DNA of 5,142 bases from an uncultured Hyphomicrobiales bacterium (GTDB lineage: Bacteria; Pseudomonadota; Alphaproteobacteria; Rhizobiales; Beijerinckiaceae). The DNA lies in assembly GCA_903932565.1 (NCBI GenBank), contig CAIZGQ010000666.1, forward strand, positions 1 through 5,142, read 5' to 3'. Each line of letters opens with the position of its first letter. Position 1 is the first letter of the stretch. Shown here in pieces: positions 4,685-5,142 of the stretch. Under the pieces are notes generated by a model. It did not search any database. It had not been told where the DNA came from and saw nothing but the letters and a program-made list of their open reading frames with translations. A program made the position numbers and the translations under genes.

Positions 4685-5142
4685 ATGGGCTGCAAGATAT
4701 TCGACAATAAAATCTCTGTTTTGATTGGATCTGCTGTGAGCGGTGGTTTTGCGTCCCTTGGTGCGGATTTTGAACCGTTCCTGTTTGCCATCGTGTGCGA
4801 TCAGGCAAACGGCACGCCGCTGACCATGGCGTCCCTGATTGCGCGCGCGGGGCTTGATCCGTGGCAGGAGGCAGCGCGCATTTCAAATTTGCGCCGAGAT
4901 CAGGCGTTGAGCGTGGTGACGGGATTAATCCCGCTTGGCGTGCAGAGCGATATCGCACCTGGAACGCTTAAGGATGTCGGTGCGCGCTTGTTGGGTCTGT
5001 TGCCAAGAGCCCGGTCTGTGCAAGTGCCGGTGGTAAAAAGCGCCGCGCGGTATGAAGTATTTCTGTTCGGGTTTGGCGTGGTGCTGTTCGCAAGCGTCGT
5101 GCTTGGTCAAATCGTCTGGACGAATATGCAGGCGAAGCACGA
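4685..5142 (+). CDS. Unrecognised protein with a membrane segment near the cut right end (partial)
   Basis: From ATG 4685 the frame is open for 152 codons to the window edge. Residues 1-22 are mixed. Residues about 29-75 contain FEPFLFAIVCDQANGTPL and then LIARAGLDPWQEAARI, a pattern I associate loosely with uncharacterised alphaproteobacterial proteins but cannot name. A run of amphipathic, Leu-rich sequence leads to ARLLGLLPRA. One clear transmembrane helix follows at about 126-145 (FLFGFGVVLFASVVLGQIVW), with Lys and Arg before it, so the visible part would be a cytosolic domain followed by a membrane anchor if the positive-inside rule holds. No Shine-Dalgarno motif precedes the ATG, which comes only 22 nt after the terminator stem. 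GTG at 4736 is an alternative start. The frame was omitted from simple complete-ORF logic because its stop lies outside the window. The coding call is reasonable; no function is offered. Confidence 0.65.
   Translation, partial: MGCKIFDNKISVLIGSAVSGGFASLGADFEPFLFAIVCDQANGTPLTMASLIARAGLDPWQEAARISNLRRDQALSVVTGLIPLGVQSDIAPGTLKDVGARLLGLLPRARSVQVPVVKSAARYEVFLFGFGVVLFASVVLGQIVWTNMQAKH

Overview
The window looks like chromosomal DNA of a Gram-negative bacterium, most likely an alphaproteobacterium. The reasons are a PSYMHGAS-type acyl-CoA synthetase, an octapeptide repeat of the LTTTQI type, an LTxxQ (Spy/CpxP-like) periplasmic protein and a Gly/Tyr/His-rich exported protein. No rRNA, tRNA, CRISPR array, transposase or other mobile-element gene is visible. 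The assignment rests on protein style only and was not tested against a database.

Left three fifths (1-3056, minus strand): one reading frame is open for 1018 codons and runs off the left edge. Residues 1-7 are a short N-terminus. Residues 8-744 are tandem 8-residue units of the form [L/F]-[S/T]-x-x-Q-[I/V/L]-x-[A/N/S]. Residue 746 onward is the N-terminal half of an AMP-forming acyl-CoA synthetase, including the P-loop TSGTTGQPKG. The frame was read codon by codon and contains no stop. Inside the array, five short 5-residue units sit exactly 109 residues (327 bp) apart, so the octads are organised into a second, longer repeat. Base composition changes sharply close to the repeat/synthetase join. 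The join is therefore either a real gene fusion or a chimera, and this is the main question the window raises.

Centre (3057-3367): a 311-bp divergent intergenic region with three inverted repeats and a tandem TTGCGCG pair, but no convincing promoter hexamers.

Right (3368-5142, plus strand): three genes in one direction. The first encodes an exported Spy/CpxP-like LTxxQ protein. The second encodes a small exported Gly/Tyr/His-rich protein of unknown function, with two hairpins in its leader. A perfect 13-bp terminator hairpin follows it. The third is an unrecognised gene with a membrane segment near the right edge, cut by the window end. The first two could share envelope-related roles, but nothing in the sequence ties them functionally to the repeat/synthetase gene.
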